Assembly (NCBI GenBank): GCA_035235625.1
Contig: CP141145.1
Span: 4,836,001 to 4,900,000 of the forward strand
Source of the DNA: Saururus chinensis
Taxonomy: Eukaryota; Streptophyta; Magnoliopsida; Piperales; Saururaceae
Direction of reading: 5' to 3'
Length of the DNA stretch: 64,000 nucleotides
Part shown: positions 59,414 through 64,000 of the stretch, piece after piece
Position numbering within the stretch: position 1 is the first letter of the stretch
Layout: each line of letters opens with the position of its first letter
Position numbers and translations under genes: made by a program
Notes under the pieces: model-generated
The model's database searches: none
Told to the model about the DNA's origin: nothing
What the model saw: only the letters and a program-made list of their open reading frames with translations

Positions 59414-61326
59414 TATATTTTGCTAATCTTCGAGCAAAACAAAAATAAAATAAAATAACTAATCTAGAAAAATAAATAAAAGCCACTTTCGTAGGGAATC
59501 ACGATTGCATTTAGCGTATGCAACAAGCCTTTAAACCCCTAGGTGTCCCTAGTTGGACGAGTTGTGTCTCGTGAGGGTTTGCAGTAATGATACCCACAAA
59601 CATCGAAACCTAAAAAAAATAAAACAAACAAACAAGAAAATAAAAATTTTAAAAACAACCTTCTCTTAAAAACACATAACTATTTTTAAAAAGAACCAAC
59701 CACAAATACTTGAAATAAGTAAACAATTAAGATCTGATCACTTTCAGGTAAGGAATAATCCATTCTATAACCCCATTTTAGAAATAATTGTGCAACTATA
59801 TATATACATTTCAAAAAACATGAGGTGTAGAAACTTTGTAGTCATAGAATTTCATTCTTTATTTACAAGCATATCTTATGCGACCCATTAACCAAGCTCA
59901 TTAAAGTTCACTAACTCAAAAATATAACAATGACAATCTTTCATCCTTAATATCTCATAATAAACCCTAATATAATAGCCTTCAAATTTTAATTAAATTC
60001 AGAGAATAAGAGCATAATATACTTCAAAATATGACTTGTGCAATACTTAGTTCTATTAAGCTTTCTAAATAGTCCATGTAACAAGAGTTAGGCTAGTATC
60101 CCTAATCCAGTTGGCTCAAGGCACTAGGTATTGAAACACCCCTCAGGCTTAATAACTTGAACTATAAAGGCTACAGAACCAAGAAAGTCATAAAAGAATT
60201 TATCTCAATTTTTCACCTTTTGACGGATCCCTTATACTTGCCTAGGCATAAGGTCTGGTTACTCAGTAAAAAATGAAACAAACCTTTACTTTTTTTTCAT
60301 CATCAATTTTTTTTTCATTCAATCTATTTTTTCAACTTTTTTTTTTCATTTTTTTTCATTTTTTTTTCTATACACACTTATCCCATTTTTTTTCAAATAA
60401 AGGCTACGCATAAAGATCTATCATAAAATATTAAAAACTACTTAATTGTCAAGTTTTTCAAAAATATGCTTAGTTAAAGATATCCCACTAAGATTACAAG
60501 TAATAAATCATAAAATTATATTCCAACAAGTTTCAAGTGTGTGAAATGTGATTTAAAAATATAAGCACAATTATCCAAGATAAAGAAAATAAAATAAAAA
60601 TTACTCACTTAATCATTTTCATCACTTAATTAATTACTTGAACTTTCTTCATGAAATTAATCTCTTTAAAAACAGACATATACTTTTAAAAGAGAATAAA
60701 ACAATAAAACCCACCTAAAAGAAAACAAAACAAAAATGAAAAAAATACTCTAAAACATCCTAAAAGAAAAATAAGAAATAAAAATATCTTTCTACCCCAA
60801 ACCTAAACTAAACATTGTCCTCAATGGTAAAGAAAATATATACTACAATGACAAGAATAAGTAAGAGAGGGAAAGAAAGATATCACCTGAAAGCATAACT
60901 AATCCACGAATCTGAAAATGAAGTACATAGGATTGAGAAAACATGAGAAACATACATATCAAGAGCAATTTCCCAAACCTAAAATACCAATCTCCCAGAA
61001 AAGAGATAACAAAAAAATAAAAATAAAAAAAACAAAGAAAAGAAAAGATAAAAGTAGCCCCTGCACAGCTAAATATCAGCATCATCAGAATCATCGGCAT
61101 CAGTATAACTCTAGTCACTATCATCTGCATCTGCCGGAGCTGATTGGCTACGAATCAAATCAGCCAGTTCCTGTATAAGTCCCCTCATCTCAGTCATCTG
61201 AGCAGCCATCTGAGCATCTATATGGGTAGTAAGCCTCGTCTGAAACTGTGCCAGAGAAGAATCAATATGTCCGCGAAGACGATGCTCCATCTCAAGGAAA
61301 GAGTCGTTAGCATGTGCTGGAATGTG
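59414..61326. other. Non-coding 3' region of the Athila/Tat element
   Basis: AT-rich. It contains a stretch dominated by T-runs and TTTTTTTCATT units (60285-60390). No open frame of note. Long non-coding regions between the third ORF and the 3' LTR are usual in this group. Confidence 0.5.
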
Positions 61327-62255
61327 CTACTCAGTTGCAACCTCTGGTACACCCTCTGTGGCTGGCTCCTCCTCTTTCACCTCGTCAAATGCTGGTCGAG
61401 GCGGACGATGTGTGATCATCCGGTTTAGGGTCGCCTGGGAAATGACCACTATACCTCGGCTCGTGGGTGCATATGAAGGAAAATCCAACTGAAAGTGAAC
61501 AAAAATTCGCTCCAAAAGAAAAGGAAAAGCTAATCGAGCATCCACTGGTCCAAAAACTATATCTGCCATCCGTGCGAAGACAAAGGAGGGCAAGTCGATG
61601 TGAATCCGCTCCGCACGACCCAGAACATAAAGAAGGCGAGCTAAGGTGAAGTCAACCTTCTCATGACGGCGGAACCATATGTCATACTCCAATATTAGAT
61701 GTGCAAAACGATAGTCCCGCATCATGAGAGAAGCTAGCAATCCATATGTGAGGGATGGGCCTCGCTCTTGTCCCATAAGAGTCCCTGTGATAGTATACTC
61801 ATCAGGAAAGCAAAATCAGCAAAAGACGGATAGGTGAAGTTGGAGCGTGTGAGACCCATCACTGTAGCTATGAGATCTGGTGTGATAGTGATTGTAATAT
61901 CTCCAATGGTGCTGACAATATATCCCATCTCATTAAGAACAGCGGATGCATAAAATGATCGGACTTGCTCATGATGTACGCGAGCGTCAAGGGCTGCAAT
62001 CTGTGAGAAAAATGAGTACCAATCTTCTTGCTCCATAAGCCATGATTGGGCAGCAGTAATGGTGGGGACAAACTCCACCTGTCGCTCGTAAACAATAGCA
62101 CGAAGAGGTAGATCGGCAGCGGCGGTAGTAGAACATGAAGCATGCGAAGTAGAAGGGGTGCCCTTCCTCTTCTTCGGAGCATTAGGATGAGAACCGTGCA
62201 CCATAGATCTGCAAAAAAACTCAAAAACAAGTGCTAAAAGTGATATGGAAGCCAC
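61327..62255 (-). pseudogene. Env-position ORF of the Athila/Tat element, frameshifted
   Basis: Third ORF downstream of integrase. The first frame (62255-61734) has a hydrophobic start (MASISLLALVFEFFC), a basic stretch PKKRKG that looks like a nuclear localisation signal, and RVHHEQVRSFYASAVLNEMG. Near 61790 the homologous reading passes to another frame (GTLMGQERGPSLTYGLLASL ... SQATLNRMI), ending in an acidic tail before the stop at 61327. The RVHHEQVRSFYA block resembles the 'putative plant transposon protein' / Athila ORF family. Function is unknown; the env label reflects position only, and a nuclear signal would fit an envelope poorly. Confidence 0.6.
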
Positions 62256-63038
62256 TGGAAAGCAGAAAAATTTTGTACACGCCCAATAATGTCAAATTAT
62301 GAAAATACCCCTAGAAAAAAATGAGCAGAAATGTCCCAAATCAGAGTATAATATGTACAAGTAAAGCCTAAGCATATTTAGTACAACAAGTACATATAAA
62401 CTGATTCATTAAAGCCTCAAAAATTGGAATTTTCGACAAAAACAGTGCGGAATGAAAAATTCAAAATCCAACTTACACAATGCATCATTCATTCAATCAA
62501 ATTGTACCAAACGATCAATCTAAAGTATTCAAGATGTTTCTAACAAATTTCCACAGAAAATTGCACCTGATTTAGTCAAAAATTGAAAGAAAAATTTAGA
62601 AATCGAATATGGGGCTTACCGGTGAAACAGAGGGACAACGTGAAATAGAGGCCAATTCAGCTCAAATTGACTCTGGAAATGGATTCTACGTGAAAATTCG
62701 GAGGGAAGAGACGATTTTGGACCAAAAATCTCACCGGACAGGGTACAGAAGACGACAAAGGAAAACAACGGCAGAACCGAACTAGCCGGCACACGCGATG
62801 AAAATGACGACTCTGCCGTTCGAACGGCACACTTACGGGAAAACACAATTTTTTTTTTGAATAAAAAAATCCAGTTAATTAACTAAACTACTAAAAAAAA
62901 TTACTAATTGGATTAAATAAAGGAAAGTTAACTAAAACTAAAAGAAAAAGAGAGAAAATACACATAAAAACACATCGAATAAAACAAGGGTTGCCTTCCT
63001 AGAAGCACACTGTCTTCAGCAAGACAGTGTGCACTCCT
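62256..63038. other. Spacer between integrase and the third ORF
   Basis: Non-coding, about 0.8 kb. It contains the perfect palindrome CCGTTCGAACGG (62816-62827), echoing words in the LTR of the same element. A duplicated AGACAGTGTG/CACACTGTCTT pair forms a small hairpin at 63008-63031. Confidence 0.5.
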
Positions 63039-64000
63039 TTAATGTATTAATGGATCAATCAAATCAATAGAGTCAATGTCACCACTCTCAATATCTCTCT
63101 CGATGACAGGCTTAAGTCTCTGACCATTAACTTTAAAAACCCGATTATCTTGTGGGTCAGAGATTTCAATTGCTCCATGAGGGAAAACCTGAGTAACGAC
63201 ATAGGGGCCATCCCAGCAAGATCTAAGCTTACCTGGGAAGAGACGTAATTTAGAATTAAAGAGCCAAACTTTCTGGTTAGGTGCAAAGGACTTTCGATGG
63301 ATTAAACGGTCATGTAGAGCCTTAGTCCTTTGTTTATATAATTTGGCACTCTCGTAAGCTTCATGATGCATCTCTTCCAATTCATTAAGTTTGAGTTTGC
63401 GGTGGGAACCAGCTTTGTCCATGTCAAAATTAAATGATTTAATGGCCCAAAAAGCACGGTGCTCCAACTCAACGGGTAAGTGACACGCCTTACCATAAAC
63501 AAGACGGTAAGGGGACATGCCAATGAGGGCTTTATAAGCGGTCCGATATGCCCCTAAGGCATCATTAAGACGCATGGACCAATCTTTTCGATCAGGGCGC
63601 ACTGTTTTCTCAAGGATTTTCTTAATCTCACGATTAGACACCTCTACTTGACCACTGGTCTGAGGATGGTAGGGGGTTGCAACTTTATGTGTGACGGAAT
63701 ATCTTCTAAGAAGAGCTTCAAAGGAACGGTTACAAAAGTGGCTACCCCCATCACTAATGATTGCCCTAGGTGTACCAAATCGACAAAAAATATGTTCCTT
63801 GAGAAATGCCACCACAACCTTATGGTCATTGGTTTTCGTCACTATGGCTTCAATCCATTTGGAAACATAATCAACAGCGACCAAAATATAAGTGTAGCCA
63901 AAGGAGGGTGGAAATGGTCCCATAAATCGATTCCCCAAACATAAAAAATCTCAACAATGAGGATGGGTTGGAGAGGCATCATGCCTCTCCGAGAAAGGGC
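63039..64000 (-). pseudogene. Athila/Tat integrase (C-terminal part, one frame change, open at window edge)
   Basis: The pol integrase inserts the cDNA copy. From the window edge the minus frame reads [18 protein letters not shown], then shifts frame near 63924. The next open frame (63938-63039, 299 codons) gives [20 protein letters not shown], the second catalytic acid in [10 protein letters not shown], the third in [13 protein letters not shown], and the C-terminal domain ([22 protein letters not shown]) ending [13 protein letters not shown] and a short tail. With the aspartate in WGID this completes D-D-E. The HHCC finger and reverse transcriptase are outside the window. Apart from the single frame change it is well kept, suggesting a fairly young copy. 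Confidence 0.9.

Larger units (their letters stand above)
57964..64000 (-). mobile_element. Athila/Tat-type Ty3/gypsy element, 3' half
   Basis: On the minus strand, from the right window edge: integrase (64000-63039), an env-position ORF (62255-61327), about 1.9 kb without coding including a T-rich tract (60285-60390), the polypurine tract GGTTTGGGGGTATT (59413-59400), then an LTR starting TGATAAGCATGAAATATA. A polypurine tract followed by TTTGATAAGCA and an extra ORF after pol are typical of the Athila/Tat group. Reverse transcriptase and the 5' LTR would lie beyond 64000. Confidence 0.85.

Overview
This is a plant nuclear genome window, almost certainly from a flowering plant. It has spliced genes with GT-AG introns, a plant-type MSRA5 gene, a MULE carrying a plant mobile domain (PMD) gene, and Athila/Tat and Tekay-type Ty3/gypsy retrotransposons. 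There is nothing bacterial or viral in it. The sequence does not let me name the species.

Three host genes can be assembled completely, all on the minus strand. (1) A YqgF/RuvX-like RNase-H-fold nuclease (23796-26791, six exons, 180 aa). (2) A SWIM zinc-finger protein of the SWS1/ZSWIM7/SSN2 family (34372-35187, five exons, 135 aa, including a 22-bp exon). (3) A secretory-type peptide methionine sulfoxide reductase A5 (44734-50413, four exons, 247 aa). All splice junctions are GT-AG and all phases close. Genes 1 and 2 lie next to each other, both in nucleic-acid repair/processing families, and have been pushed apart by retrotransposon insertions. Most of the rest is transposon sequence.

Layout: 1-1376, end of a PMD-carrying MULE. 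1377-4282, AT-rich, with one CACTA-like end. 4292-11133, a complete MULE (MuDR-type transposase plus PMD gene) with a perfect 9-bp target duplication. 11143-16534, unassigned and low-complexity sequence, ending in a diverged tandem repeat. 16535-20738, a long LTR split by a 1.3-kb fold-back MULE built on CT/GA repeats. 20739-23795, degenerate retroelement-like sequence. 23796-26791, the YqgF gene. 27626-33137, a gypsy element keeping only gag and protease, itself split by a 2.1-kb LTR-like insertion. 33840-34220, a solo LTR. 34372-35187, SWS1. 35942-41836, a deletion-derivative LTR element with 55-bp tandem arrays in both LTRs, joined to a Tekay-type LTR fragment. 43162-44504, MITEs and a LINE RNase H relic. 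44734-50413, MSRA5 with MITEs in its introns. 51503-54585, Tekay integrase relic and LTR. 54586-57963, another LTR split by an internally deleted MULE. 57964-64000, the 3' half of an Athila/Tat element (3' LTR, env-position ORF, integrase).

The most unusual system here is the MULE family. Four copies in one window share termini made of stacked palindromes: a 26-bp perfect palindrome, a roughly 40-bp hairpin and a row of about 27-bp palindromes. Three copies have perfect 9-bp target duplications. They form a series from a two-gene element, through an internally deleted derivative, to a nearly pure fold-back. Both genes of the full copy are now broken, mainly by stop codons of the CGA-to-TGA or CAA/CAG-to-TAA/TAG kind.
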